64,000 nt of DNA from Platycnemis pennipes. Taxonomy: Eukaryota; Arthropoda; Insecta; Odonata; Platycnemididae. The notes beneath the pieces were generated by a model that saw only the letters and a list, made by a program, of their open reading frames with translations, was not told where the DNA came from and did not search any database. Position numbers and translations under genes: made by a program. The stretch spans positions 72,936,698 to 73,000,697 of the forward strand of contig OW121855.1 in NCBI GenBank assembly GCA_933228895.1. The letters are read 5' to 3'. Shown here piece after piece: positions 31,920 to 43,400 of this stretch; within the stretch, counting starts at the first letter, position 1, and each line of letters opens with the position of its first letter.

Positions 31920-32427
31920 GGTTTGACGCAGCCCTCCACTCGATTCTTCTATCGGCCAACCTCTTCATATTCACGTAGCTCCTCTCTTTTACATCCTTCA
32001 CAACTTGCTCCAAATATCTCATACGAGGCCTACTTTTTCCATTCTTTCCGTTCACTTTTCCCTCAACGATTTTCTTCATCAGGCCATCGTGTTTTCAGCA
32101 GACATCTCTTCTCTCCTACTCTTCTTACGATTTCTTAGTTTGTCACTCGATCGATCCATTTAATCTTCATCAATTCATTTAATCTTCGGTTGCACCACAT
32201 TTCAAATGCTTCCAGCCTGGACTTCTCCGCTGCTGTTTTTGTCCATGTATTGCTGCCATATTGTAGAATGCTCTCAATGTATGTTCTACTGAAATGTTTA
32301 CTCACCTCCACGCTTGAATTTGCAGCTGTAAGCAGTATCTTCTTCTGATAGAATGCCTTTTTCGCTTGGGCAATTCTACTGGAAATTTCTCTTTTTACTT
32401 CGTCCATCTCATCCACTACCTATCATC
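31880..32427 (-). pseudogene. RTE-like LINE insertion with target-site duplication
   Basis: 5'-truncated minus-strand insertion, interior 31899-32409. The start of the fragment (right end) reads MDEMDEVKREISSRIAQAKKAFYQKKIL, in the spans VKREISSRIAQAKKAF and FSRTYIESILQYGSNTW, followed by LEAFEMWCNRRLNELMKIKW and WIDRVT, with an in-frame duplication-like oddity (CTTCATCAATTCATTTAATCTTC) inside the block. A deletion or frameshift near 32093 joins HDGLMKKIVEGK. Terminal ACCAATCCTAGGATTGTTGACC (complement) is at 31901-31922. The flanks CATTCACCACCTAATCATC (31880-31898) and CATCCACTACCTATCATC (32410-32427) form an imperfect 17-19-bp target duplication made from CR1-type 3' UTR sequence. Confidence 0.85.
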
Positions 32428-32480
32428 TTTAAAGCGATAGCTACATTTTAATCGAACTATAATATAAAATTTGAAGAACA

Positions 32481-32703
32481 GAGAGAACAGGAGGGTGGAG
32501 AGAACATCGACATTAGCCTGCTCTTAGCGGGAGGCGCTAAAGGGACCATGGCTTAACGTCCCATCTGACGGGCGGAGTACTGGACGCAAAGTGCTCTCCA
32601 CAAGACACTCAAGTAGGTACCGGTATACCAATAAAAAATCAAAACTATGGCTCTCGAGATGGTAGGCCAGTTTTCTAGCAACCACACCAAACATATCCCG
32701 GAA
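32481..32703 (-). mobile_element. SINE-A copy with B-box region deleted
   Basis: GGGTGGAGAGAACATCGACATTAGCCTGCTCTTAGCGGGAGGCGC, ATGGCTTAACGTCCCATCTGACGG and GGTACCGGTATACCAATAAAAAATC are intact. The T-arm region is reduced to AACTATGGCTCTCGAGATGG. Confidence 0.75.
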
Positions 32704-33339
32704 AATTTTCTTTCAATATTAAAAACTTTTGTGTCTCCCGTACGGAAAGAATGAGGAACACGAATAAAACGACATTAAACTTGAAGAAGTGAGCTCTTTG
32801 CATTCTTGCGTCTGCATGGGACGCTTCAATGCGAATGGGTTGCAAAGGCGAATGCTTTTTTTTCTTCGAGCACCCCCAATTCACGATTCTACCTCCTCTC
32901 TTCGCGGATGAATGAAAAGACCCCCTATTCCTCACGGGAGATCAGCCTGCAGAAGTACGTCTTCCCCTCGCGATTGCCAGATGGATCTTCAATCGAAATA
33001 AGATCCCCTTCTTTGTAAATCCCTTAATTCCTTCAAAACGGAAATAGGGCACTTCTCACCCTCCTCCCACTCCCCCGCTGCGACCCACCCATTCTTCTCA
33101 TCCTTCCTCCTCCTTCTTCTCACTTACTTCCGCCCACCTCCCACACATATCGATCCTTCGCCTCCCTCCCTTCCCCCTTTGGATGGAAATAAATCCATTT
33201 ATAACTTTTTCGCCTGGTCTCCACCTTCCCTTGATCCTTACAAGCCTAATTGAAGTTCTCCCACCGAACCTTTCCAGAGCTCCACTCTCCCTATGACGTC
33301 TTCATCCAAATCCATTCACCCAATCCATTGCAGGAGGTT
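32704..33339. other. Spacer with C+T-rich block
   Basis: 33050-33300 is strongly pyrimidine-rich on the plus strand (CCCTCCTCCCACTCCCCCGC and similar). No domain in the short open frames. Confidence 0.35.
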
Positions 33340-33790
33340 GGTTTATGTTCGATGGCTAGAGTACTGGCTTCCCATCCCTAGGGTATAGGCTCGAATCCCA
33401 GCAAGAGGAAGAGATAAGGGGCCATATTAAGAATTTCGAGTACAGTCTCACTTCTGTTTCGCAAGTCACAAAATCTCTATTATGAGTTCAAATGGTATAA
33501 AGAATCACCTCGATATGGTTCGCAGCGATGTATCTCTCGTTCTCACGCTGAGAAACATGCCTACCTCTGGGCGTAGAATCTGAGTTCCTTTTCGACACCT
33601 TAGTAGGGATTTCATGAAGTAAGCAGTAGAAACGAGACTGTTGTTGAAATTCTGAATATGTCTCTTGGCATTGGTATACCAGCCCCTACTTAAATCTTAT
33701 ATGGAGAGCACAATATGTTCACTACTCCGTCCGTTGGATGAGACGTTAAACTGTTGGTCTCTTGGTTCCTGTCGTTATAATATAAATTCT
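33340..33790 (+). mobile_element. SINE-A split by a small inverted-repeat element
   Basis: SINE-A head at 33340-33413 (GATGGCTAGAGTACTGGCTTCCC, B box GGCTCGAATCCC). The body resumes at 33665 (TTGGCATTGGTATACCAGCCCCTAC, ACTACTCCGTCCGTTGGATGAGACGTTAAACTG) and runs to 33790. The two halves join at the expected SINE-A position once the insert is removed. Confidence 0.75.
33414..33664. mobile_element. MITE-like insert inside SINE-A
   Basis: About 250 bp with terminal inverted repeats: CCATATTAAGAATTTCGAGTACAGTCTC from 33422 against the complement of GAGACTGTTGTTGAAATTCTGAATATGTC ending near 33661. No coding frame. The outermost bases (GGGG at left, CTCTT at right) are ambiguous, so the target duplication is not defined. 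Confidence 0.6.
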
Positions 33791-35177
33791 TAGTTTCGTA
33801 TAAAATAAATTCTTTGTTAACGAAGTTGATTAAAAAGAGAAATAAAAGACGCTGAAGTAGCTGGTTTTGTGGCTGACGCACAGAGAAATGTAGCATCCGG
33901 AGTAGTTATTAACATAGCAAGCTATTTTTGGATTAAATTTTTTATACCCGAATATAAATATTATATTTTATAAATAATATAAACATTACATTTTCTGGCG
34001 TGAACTGCATGTTATACCTGAACTGCATGTTATAAAGAAAAGTACAATATCTTAGTATAGTTCATTCTTTCAATTTATTTACCGACTCGTGCAGTCGTTT
34101 TCAATGTTTACCTCGGAGTACAGGTCACTTATAATCTGCCAATATTTATACGTGTCATTGAGAGGAGGAAGAAAATGACTACTTGGTCCCTTTAAAACTA
34201 TTTTGTTTTGACTACTTTGGCTACCTTGTTCCTTTTCCCCCTTCCCTCAATAATAAACCCTAAATAAATTGAAAGTGTGGACTATAACAAGATATTACAC
34301 CTATTCCTACCGCACAATATACGTATATACCTACTCGCCATTCAACGTGCCTCATGAGGTTAAGCTTGTTAAACTTACATCTTTGTTTCGTCTCCTTTCT
34401 ATCTTTCCAAATGCATGCTTCGTAGCCTTACTTATTCCGTAGTCTGCTGATATTTCTTGTCTCGAGAGAGGGTGAAATCGACCAATCGACTTTTTCCATC
34501 CACCCCTGCCATCCGCAGTAATCGCTAAGATATCCATGCGTCCGCTTGGAGATTCGACTCACATCGATTCTCTCGACTCCAACGCCGATCGGAGACCATC
34601 CTTCTCGCACTCGGTGAGGAGTGACGCGCGAAGAAATGTGTTTTGAGGACGGAGATGAAGTGTTGCCCGACCGAAAGAGGAGAACGGGGGAATCGAGATT
34701 ATTTATGATGGATCGTGGCCACTTGCTCGATGGAGCTTCGAATGGGCTTGGAGAAATGTAAAGAAACAGAAAATCCCGAACAAAATTATTGCAATAAATC
34801 TTTCTTGCGAGATTAGGAGATACGTACTTTTGACTCTTAGTTTCCAATATTTACTCTGAGAACATTCAGGGTGCTGAAACGCTGGAATAAATGGGAGAGA
34901 AAGAGGTAAATTTAAGTGTGGTGGCTAGACTTCTGAATTTCTATCCCGATTTGCGGCACGAGTTGAAGTTCATTGTGCCCGCCTGCCCTTAGTCTGACAC
35001 TGTAAACACTTTCTTTTGTGTACTTACGTCGGTGCCAGGGTTTTCTTCACTACTCCTTGTGGTAAGTTGTCATAGCGGGAAGATGATGGACAGCTAAAGG
35101 CCAATGCGTTATTAAGGATTATTGGGCATTTTAAAAAGATGTGAGATTTCAAAGGTGGAGGAGGAAGCGTTGATCGA
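33791..35177. other. Spacer with CpG-containing block 34520-34740
   Basis: A short direct repeat TGAACTGCATGTTATA occurs twice at 34003-34036. Minus-strand frames at 34352-34847 have no recognised domain. Confidence 0.35.
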
Positions 35178-35392
35178 AACTCGGCATCAATTATGACTTG
35201 ATCTTGACGCAAGGTGCCAGGGGGTGAACTATTTAAGGTCTCGTCTGACGGACGGAGTTTTGATCTTGAAGTGCCTTTCGCACAGCACTAAAGAGGGGAT
35301 TGGTATTACAGTAAAAAAATTACCACTGTTAGAACTCTAACCCTGAGTACTGAGAAGGAAAGACTTAACTCTTACCCACCATTCCAACTCTA
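35178..35392 (-). mobile_element. SINE-A copy, worn
   Basis: CTCGGCATCAATTATGACTTGATCTTGACGCAAGGTGCCAGG, GTCTCGTCTGACGGACGGAGTTTTGATCTTGAAGTGCC and a degraded head GAACTCTAACCCTGAGTACTGAGAAGG. Confidence 0.7.
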
Positions 35393-37189
35393 GATGCTTC
35401 ATTCTTCTTCTGCTTTCTATTAGTACCACTTATTTCTAACTTTTAATATATCTTTAATAGATAAAATCATACTATTTGTCGGTCGCCGCGTCCCATCATC
35501 ATTAGCCACTTGTCCTAACATTGATTTACTGCAGCTCTTCATTCTACCCTCTCTACTGCTATAAACATAGCATGATAGCCTGATTTGAAATATGATAACT
35601 ACACTGTCCTTTTTAGGCCATGTAGCTATTATGCTTAATATTCCGTTTTACCTGACCTATGAATTTGTCCCTCGCAATTCCTCGTGCATTTTACTTGTTA
35701 CAGATTCTATTCAGCATATAAAAGTTACCTTACTTAGTCCATATGAATTTTATTGAGGGTCTTGTTACACCTTCGATAGCACAAGGGGGCATGATAATTA
35801 ACATTTTCCAATAATACACTGTCATCCCCATCATGTACCAAATCATGCAAAACAAATTGATCTTCATCGCGTCTTCTTGTTTCAAGGATTTTAATTCTGT
35901 TGCTATATGCAATTTTAAATGGTTTGCATCTATGTTATTAATAAAGATCAATAGTAAGTTGACGTAAGACGGACGTAAATTGAAGTCGCTGCCTTTTATT
36001 TAATTCTCCCGTGACAGAAAGTAATATTTAATTCACAAACTAATTCTAATGTCGTGAGAAAGGTTTCTATAACAATAATAACCTGTCTTAATTCGAGAGA
36101 GTGTGGGATTATTGGTCCCTTCTTCCACCTAATTCTTCATCGTTAATTATTAAAATAGTTTGAAAAGGCGAAGAAAAGTAAGTACTTCAATAAATTGACC
36201 ACTGAAATACAAATGACTATAAGGAATCATTTCGATATTTAAAACACTTAATAGAATATGACAAAGTACCAATGAGATAATAAAAAAGAAATGCTATACT
36301 GACATGGTACTCAGCAGTAAAAATGTGTTTGATAAGATGCATGCAGATGTAGGGAAAATTAAAGGATAAAATTCTCGTATTCTTAACCAAAAATTTACTG
36401 AAGGGTAACACCTGATAAACCTACTGACTGATAGCTTATATGACAAAATAAAATATTTATATTACAAGTTGTATACTAATACATGGGCTGTATCGTAATT
36501 ATAGGAGATTTGTTTTTTAGCAAACGCAATAATTTTACACCAGTCACAATAGTTTTCATTATCCCATTAAAATACCTTTAAGAGATGGGAAATAAAAACT
36601 CACTGGAAATTAGAAATATTACAGAAAATATCACTCCAGAATACTGCCGTCAGAGTGACGCAGGGAAAGAGGGAATTATGTGGCTAGGGTTGCGTAGGAG
36701 AGCCATTCGAGCGCCGCGCCACGTTGGTGCCCAAGGTCTATCCGCAGTACCCTTCAGGAGGGCGAGGTAAGGCGCGGACAAAAAGCTTTCCACGTCCCTC
36801 ACATCTGCCCTAATTCTCCGTCCCTTCTTCTTTCAGGGAGCGCTCCTCCCACCCTCGGCGCAACCCCCCTTACGGAAACCCTGGCTTCCCATTCACACCC
36901 TTTTTCGCGCCCACTCCCATTCTTCATCTCGTCCGCCCACGGGCGAACGAATTTCGTTCCCCTTCCTCCCCCCCACCCTTCTCCACCTCATCGCCCAAGC
37001 CTTTCTCTCCTCCCTCCCCATTCACTATCCTCTCTCCTCCTGCTCCTCCTCCTTCTTCCTCCTCCTCCAACTTCGAGGGGAGGATCTTGTGAACGGGAGG
37101 AAGCATCGATACAGTTACGTGCCGAACCGAGAACCGGTGGGAGTGTAGGAGATTTTTAAAGCCGTGCTAGGGTACTAATTATTCGGGGT
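35393..37189. other. A+T-rich spacer ending in a GC-rich block
   Basis: 35393-36640 is A+T-rich and featureless. 36660-37110 is CpG-rich and then C+T-rich (TCCTGCTCCTCCTCCTTCTTCC near 37037). No gene recognised. Confidence 0.35.
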
Positions 37190-37365
37190 AGGGGACAGAT
37201 GATTGGGGTCCTTAGCTCCATTAAGGATAAGTTGGTGAATGGGTCAGTGTAGGATTTTTCAGGGTACGGAGGAAGAGTAGAGGGAAATCCAACGCCGAAA
37301 TAGTATCCTGCTCTTAACTAAAGACGGCAATTAGTCCTTAGTTTAATCTCACATCCAGGGCCATA
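37190..37365 (-). mobile_element. SINE-A tail and body fragment
   Basis: GATTTTTCAGGGTACGGAGGAAGAGTAGAGGGAAATCCAACGCCG and TATCCTGCTCTTAACTAAAGACGGCAA match the distal part of SINE-A; the head is missing. Confidence 0.6.
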
Positions 37366-37849
37366 ATGAGGACAGATTTCTCAATGTTGAATTTTCTGCT
37401 CTACTCCAAAAAATTGATTAAGATATAAGTGAAAATGAAAATATTTCAGCATTTACATTTTCCGAGATAATAACATGCTGAGCAAAAATGTTATTCTACG
37501 TCACAAAATATGCAGTGCTATTAACCCTATCAGAAGGAACAAAGGTCATTCTGATTTCAACTTTAGTAAAATGTGAACTTCGCATTTTTAGTAAAATAAA
37601 CTTATAAAAATTGACCATTCTTTGCCCATTTACATGATTTATAGGTAGGTAATATTTCTAATGAATGTATCACATCTAGTGATAAATGGTGATAATTTGC
37701 AAATATTTGCGAAAATAAGGTAATATAATTAGATTTTCTCTTTAAATATCAGATATAGTTTAGCCCCAGATTGGAAACTATTCTATTCATACATTGAAAC
37801 CTTCGATAGCTGATAGGAATCAGAATTTGCCGCCCTTAATATCAGAATA

Positions 37850-38052
37850 TAAATGCCCTTGAGGTTGCCGCCCGAGGACTACAATAAGACCCGAGGTTCC
37901 CTGGTCCCATCCAACGGGCTGAGTACGGTGCTTGAAGGGCTTTCCATAAAACACTTATACGGGGACAAGTATTCAAATTAAAAATCTCTGCTACGGCTTG
38001 GATTCCCACCTTGAGTCCATGGAATGGAAAGCCAGTAAAATGGCTACCACAC
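37850..38052 (-). mobile_element. SINE-A head and body
   Basis: GGTCCCATCCAACGGGCTGAGTACGGTGCTTGAAGGGC, CTTATACGGGGACAAGTATTC, and a worn head GGATTCCCACCTTGAGTCCATGGAATGG. Possibly the other half of the 37190-37365 copy, separated by about 490 bp. Confidence 0.65.
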
Positions 38053-38825
38053 AAACGAAGGCGACAATAGGCGAATGGCTGTTGTCTGCTAAACGGATCT
38101 GTCGAAATGACCTCCACTATTGAAGTCTCTAGGATGATGGGTTTGAACACAATTATAACTATCAAACCAATGACTACCGATTAGTTAGAAGAGCATAGAA
38201 CCTATTCTGTGTGCATTTCGCGTAAATTAGGACTTGGGATTTACCATACAGTAGGAATGATCATTTTACGTACAAACATCAAATAGAGTCTACTGAATTT
38301 TGCATAGAAAATTCACGGCAGAAGGATTTCAGTACGGGAAGTATTCGGGCTCGTTTTAGACCTAAGGAATCGATATCTACTTTAAAATGTTCATGATTTT
38401 GCAACCATGCCGATGCAATCCCCTAATCTTTAAACGCGAGTAAGCGGGTGATGATCATTGTCATTACATGACAAACATGTATATCGATATTTCTGATCAC
38501 AAGATGTTGCCCTGCACTATACTCCGCTGATGTAATTTGGCAACTTCTCTGTCAATAACTCTTACCAGTTCGATGTAGAAAGTTTGAATTTTTGAACAAA
38601 TCTTCCTCATTCTACAGAATTTTGTTTACACGTTCGACCCCGTTTCATCAGCCTAATCGATAGGCATAGCAGTAACTGCTCCGTGGAAACACGCGTTATA
38701 AAACTCAATTTGTAATGTCAAAAATAGATGAAGAACGAATAGTCGTATCGTCGGAATCGAATGGTAAATATCGATACGATATTATAAAATATTATCAAGA
38801 AACCACAACATCGAAGTAATAAGAA
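38053..38825. other. A+T-rich spacer
   Basis: No gene or repeat recognised. Confidence 0.4.
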
Positions 38826-38828
38826 TCG

Positions 38829-38868
38829 ATGCTATGGAATCGAAATATCATTATCGATTCTATAGCAT
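38829..38868. repeat. Hairpin, 15-bp arms
   Basis: ATGCTATGGAATCGA and TCGATTCTATAGCAT pair with one mismatch around a 10-base loop. Surrounded by other ATCGAT/CGATA repeats (38745-38830). Confidence 0.6.
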
Positions 38869-38895
38869 AGAAATTTTGGCTATCGTTTCCGCAAT

Positions 38896-39025
38896 GTTAT
38901 GGTGCGTCTACACAGCAGGCGACTTATATAATAGTCACGAAATGTGCAATATTTCGATATCGCTACTGATACGTCGTCTCTGCACTTTACTGCTTAAAGT
39001 CGCTATCTCTGCCGTGTAGTAGCAA
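38896..39025. mobile_element. Candidate short inverted-repeat element
   Basis: GGTGCGTCTACACAGCAGGCGACTT at the left and the near complement AAGTCGCTATCTCTGCCGTGTAGTAGC at the right enclose about 80 bp. No coding capacity. Single copy in the window. Confidence 0.4.
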
Positions 39026-40129
39026 AGAAAAAGCGTTAAACGTCACCGGTGATTTGAACTTAAATTTTCATGCAATTTTTCAATCAATGTGACATCCTCT
39101 CACTTGTCGGTTGATTTATACGGTTGCACTTTTAGTTGAACTGTGATTTCATTTGACATCTTCTGGTCAAAAAAAAGCATTAACGGTTTTCTCTTAATTA
39201 ATGTATGTTGCTTATGTTTTCTTAGTCTTATATTTTCCCTCGATTCTCTTCTTTTTCGTAGGTGGTTTAAAAATTACATTAGCATGCTTTTATGGTTACG
39301 CAAGTGATAGAGATTGTGTCTTTTTATCCGTATTCTTTAATTTTTTGAGTATTAGATATTTGTGATTACTACACTCCAAAACATTATTTTTTCTCATTTT
39401 ATGGGTAAACTCGTCTTTCAGTTCTGTTTGGTAATTTCATTTGAGTGTTTATTGATTTTAGGTTTTCTACTACACTACCTAAAGGTAGGTTTACTACTAC
39501 CTATTTCCTAAAGGCATAGGTCTTAATTCTTTTTAAATTTTGATTTGCGAATTGCATCGTTTTTCCAGTGCTAAAGCAGTCTTTTTCCGTGGTTAAAGCT
39601 CCTTTTCTTGTTGATCTATTGCCGGATGTATTTGCTTTCATAGCCTACGGTGATACCGAACTGTTTTTGCTATATCTAAATCTCTTCTCTCTTGTCTCTT
39701 TATTTTTATGTTGCCAAAATCCCACACTCCATAGAAATTCATTTTGCCTACACAACACTATAAAATGCAGAATATTCACTTCGAGAAGGAATATGATTCT
39801 ACCCAAATACCTGGTATCAGACACCGTGTTTAGCTTTCCGTTCGTTGGAGATTGTTCCAGGTGTGCTGGAAATATTTTCACCAGAAAGTGGACCGATTTC
39901 AACTACGCTAGTGGCTCGAATATATACGATAGCATTTAAAACATGTGCAGTATTGACTTGAACTGGCATTGCAGTAGAAAATTAAACGTAACTGAGATTC
40001 TTTTACATAGGGTGTTTTGAAAGACATGAGTGAGAGAAGAAAGTTGTGAGAGTGGAGTAGAACAAGGAAATGAACGCGCAGCTAAGATGGAATTGATGAG
40101 AATTTTACGAAAGAAAAGAAGAGTCCGGA
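39026..40129. other. T-rich spacer
   Basis: Contains a 123-codon plus-strand open frame at 39568-39939 with hydrophobic, low-complexity composition and no recognised domain. Confidence 0.35.
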
Positions 40130-40430
40130 AGAGTTTATAAAAAACGCCATGCATTTTCGGTAAATCCTACGTAGGTAAGACATGCAGGTATTTAAAAATG
40201 AGGCTCTATGAAAACCATAGGGAAATTAAAAATAAGAGATTCAGCCAATCACCTATTGCCGAGCATGTATAGAGCGAGTCTCAGAATGTAAATCGTGAAA
40301 ACGGTTTCAAAAATCTCAAATTCGTAATGGAGGTTGTTGATAAAACGGCCAATGAAAACGGAACAATAATAGGGAGCAGCATAGACAAAAGCAGTGAAAA
40401 CAGTTATTTTTTAATTATGACCTGGAGATG
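40130..40430 (+). pseudogene. Penelope-like element GIY-YIG endonuclease relic
   Basis: After a one-base frameshift near 40140 (VYK, then TPC), the frame reads PCIFGKSYVGKTCRYLKMRL, YENHREIKN and SPIAEHV, ending at an in-frame TAG at 40291-40293. It resumes as SESQNVNRENGF, KNLKFVMEVVD, then SENSYFLIMTWR and a TGA at 40428-40430. The order C..CGK.YVGKT.R.L..R..EH...I...AEHV, with E in the ME.VD stretch, is the GIY-YIG domain that follows the reverse transcriptase in Penelope-like elements. In the intact enzyme it nicks target DNA. The first tyrosine-containing motif (here SYVGKT) and a catalytic-type glutamate are visible. The RT domain upstream is not present, so this is a 5'-truncated, broken copy. 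Confidence 0.7.
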
Positions 40431-40460
40431 AAGAATGCAATTCCAGCGAAACTGTTGACT
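40422..40460 (+). ncRNA. Hammerhead-like segment at PLE ORF end (weak)
   Basis: CUGGAGA, U, a stem II candidate built on GAAU-GCA-AUUC, then CAGC and GAAAC. It overlaps the GIY-YIG stop codon and keeps the CUGANGA-stem-GAAA order with one core change (A to G). The stem III palindrome seen in other copies is absent (CUGUUGAC). Likely a degraded relative. Confidence 0.25.
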
Positions 40461-43400
40461 TTTCAACGTTAATAACGCGATGAAACCCGTCATGGTTCCA
40501 AATTTAGTAATTTAAGGATTGTAGACTGAGGATGATGATATTTCACGACTACGATATATCGAACAGTGATCAGGTCGTTAACGTTCCGGTATGGCAACCC
40601 AACAATATTGGGTTTGTATCTCCTTACGATCATAGATATTGTTTTTATGAGATTAATTTTGGTTAACCAGTACAATTTGATATAATCCATTGGAGCTTTT
40701 ATAGTCGAGTTCTGCTACAGTAAAAAGAAAAACTCTGAAAACAATGTAGAGTTCACCATATTTCTGAAAAGAAAAACTCTCGTCGCAGGCGGGAAAGAAG
40801 ATGAAGCAATGGAACGCAATTCTTTCCTCTGAGCTAAATCACCGCTCAGCTCTTCTAATCTGGAGATTGAAAATAAAATTCGTAATCCAATTATTCATCT
40901 CCGTTCTTCGCACAAACAAATCCTTACTGCGGTAGCTGTTTATCTCACGTCACGACTACTCAACGGCTTCGGAGGGGGCTATTCTTACAAAAAATTAAAT
41001 AAAAAATCAGAGGTGTCACTTTGCATTGTTTTGGCAGCATTTGAAACAACCATCAAGTATTTATATTCCCATTTAAGAACTTATCCTCAGAAAAGTGTAT
41101 AAATCCTTCTAATGTTGGTAGAGGTATAAGGGGTGAAATAAGATCTCGTTTCACCAGATCCAGCAGTTTAATAGCGCTCATTGATAAAAGATAGGAATGC
41201 CTACGTAGGAGGTGTAATAAAATGTTTCAGGGTTGATTTAAAAGATTATTATGAACATTTGCGATTCGTTATGTTGCAGTCAACTGCCTACCTTTTTTCC
41301 CAGTGTCTTTTCTACTTCAGAATAGTCTTTTAACGCAGTTTACGGAATCGGAAAATACCGAACGTCTATTTTTTTGTCAGTGGTTTGATGACGTCTCCTT
41401 TTCAGCTTTGATGTGACTTTAAAAACGGGAGCAAGTCCTGGAAGTCGAGTCAGAGGGTTAAGATTGCTGGGTAAGAATTTGAATCTTTTGCAAAATGTTG
41501 GCTGCTAAATGTGGAGGTGCACTGACGAGGTGCCGAATAAACGAGGAATATTCCCTGCTATGTAAAAAAACTTCTTTCAGAACTCCTGATAGTAATTCTC
41601 ATTTACGGCTTGACTGACACGGTACGCTCCTCCGCTAGTTCTCAGGCTATTAATTGTCAATTGAAATACACGAGACCTCCTTTGATCCACTTAATCATCG
41701 TCAGTTGAATTTTGAAGGTTTTCCATGCCGTGGATCATCTACAGAGTCCCCGCTGCTTTTCATACGCGAATACCACACAAAGCATCTTCCCCTAGTCATT
41801 ATGTCTTCCTAAAAAGCGCCAATGATACTGTTTATATTGAAATTAGTTTTGAATGAACTTACACACTTACACAACAGCTTCTGTATCCCGGAAATAAACA
41901 CAGATATCCACTAAAACAAAACATGGCGTTGCTTTAGTGGTTTAAAGTTTTTAAATATCATATTTTTGCTGTCAGAAAAAATAAATAGTCGTCGCGCAAT
42001 CAAAGAAGTTCTGTAAAATTTTGATTAGATCTCGTAAGTACCGACTGTATAGGGTCAAATGAGGTGCAAAACAACTCTTGAACCTGTCATCAAATTATGA
42101 TAGCCATAAAGAGAGACCTACCAGAATGTTAAATGCAGTGCAGTTTATTAGTATTTCATGCGTTTGAAATAAGCTCAGTTTGAGGTACCGTAATTACCAT
42201 GGAGCCATGCATAGCCAAGCAGTACCCTTCAATTAGATGCTTCATTAAGGGCAAAGCGTTGCGTTGGGCTGCAAGGAGCGCAACTCTAGTGGCATTGTGC
42301 TGTATTCTGAGGATAATGAGAGGGTATAATCGGTTTGCACGAGTCAGCTGAAATCGGCGGAAATACCCATTTGCCTGAGCCAGTCTGTATCGTATCGTCG
42401 TTGAACTTCGAGTATTGATTGATTTGTTGCGCAATTACTAGAACCGACATCCGCGGTGGACCGCATCTCCCACCTAGGGGATGCAATTTCCGTTGTATTC
42501 CCATGGAGCATCAAATCTCCCTCTTGGGCTCCTACTGGGCTGTTATTGAAAGGCTGTTATTGGTAATAGGTTGAAGAACACATCTATATGTTGTATAATA
42601 TAAAAAATGTAGCCCTAAACCGTGCGTTTTTGTGTGGAGTTTTTTTACAAACCTTGGTTATTAGAGGAATCAGAAGTTGCACAAACTTGAAACTTAGTAA
42701 ATCATTAAACATCGTCTATCTGCAGATCATGGGTTACTTTTTATTCACCTCATAGTCCTGGATTGTACTTTACACACTTGTACACTTTCCTATAAGAATG
42801 CGTCGTAAAAATCAGTATTTTAGCATGCAGGGTTATTTTTATTCTGAAAATTAAACTATTGTTCGCACCGAACATAAACCATTAGGATGTGAATACCATA
42901 AAGAGTAATTTTTATAATGAAATATAGTAATTTCTTCCAAATTACCAAAACTTTGATAAAATAAACCAATATTTGGAAAACTTTTCTTGTTTATAAAAAC
43001 ATTCACATTGGCCAAAGACAGTGTTAATGTTGATTCTCATAAGAATGCATGAGAAATGTAGGACTATAAAAAATTACTGGGAAAAAGAAGACCATGACTA
43101 AAAGTTGGTCAATTAATGGTGGAGTGAGCTAGCCGAGAACATTTTTATCATATAGCATCATTTCATTTCGAAAATTAAATTATTATACATTAACCTACAA
43201 GCATCTGACATAAATTACAAGAATGAGAATGCCATAAAAATATTACTTTTACATTGAAATATCGTTTTCATTTCTAGTTCAGAAAAAACAAACATAATTT
43301 ACCCTGAACAATTCCGGTTGGGTCACATAAGCGGTCAGAAGGTATTGCTCTCGTAGGAGATCATAAGCTGATCAAAATTTTAAATTGACCTCGTTAACCA

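Noticed and set aside
39568..39939. 123-codon plus-strand frame
   Set aside because: Phe/Leu/Ser-rich product from T-rich DNA, no domain, no splice context.
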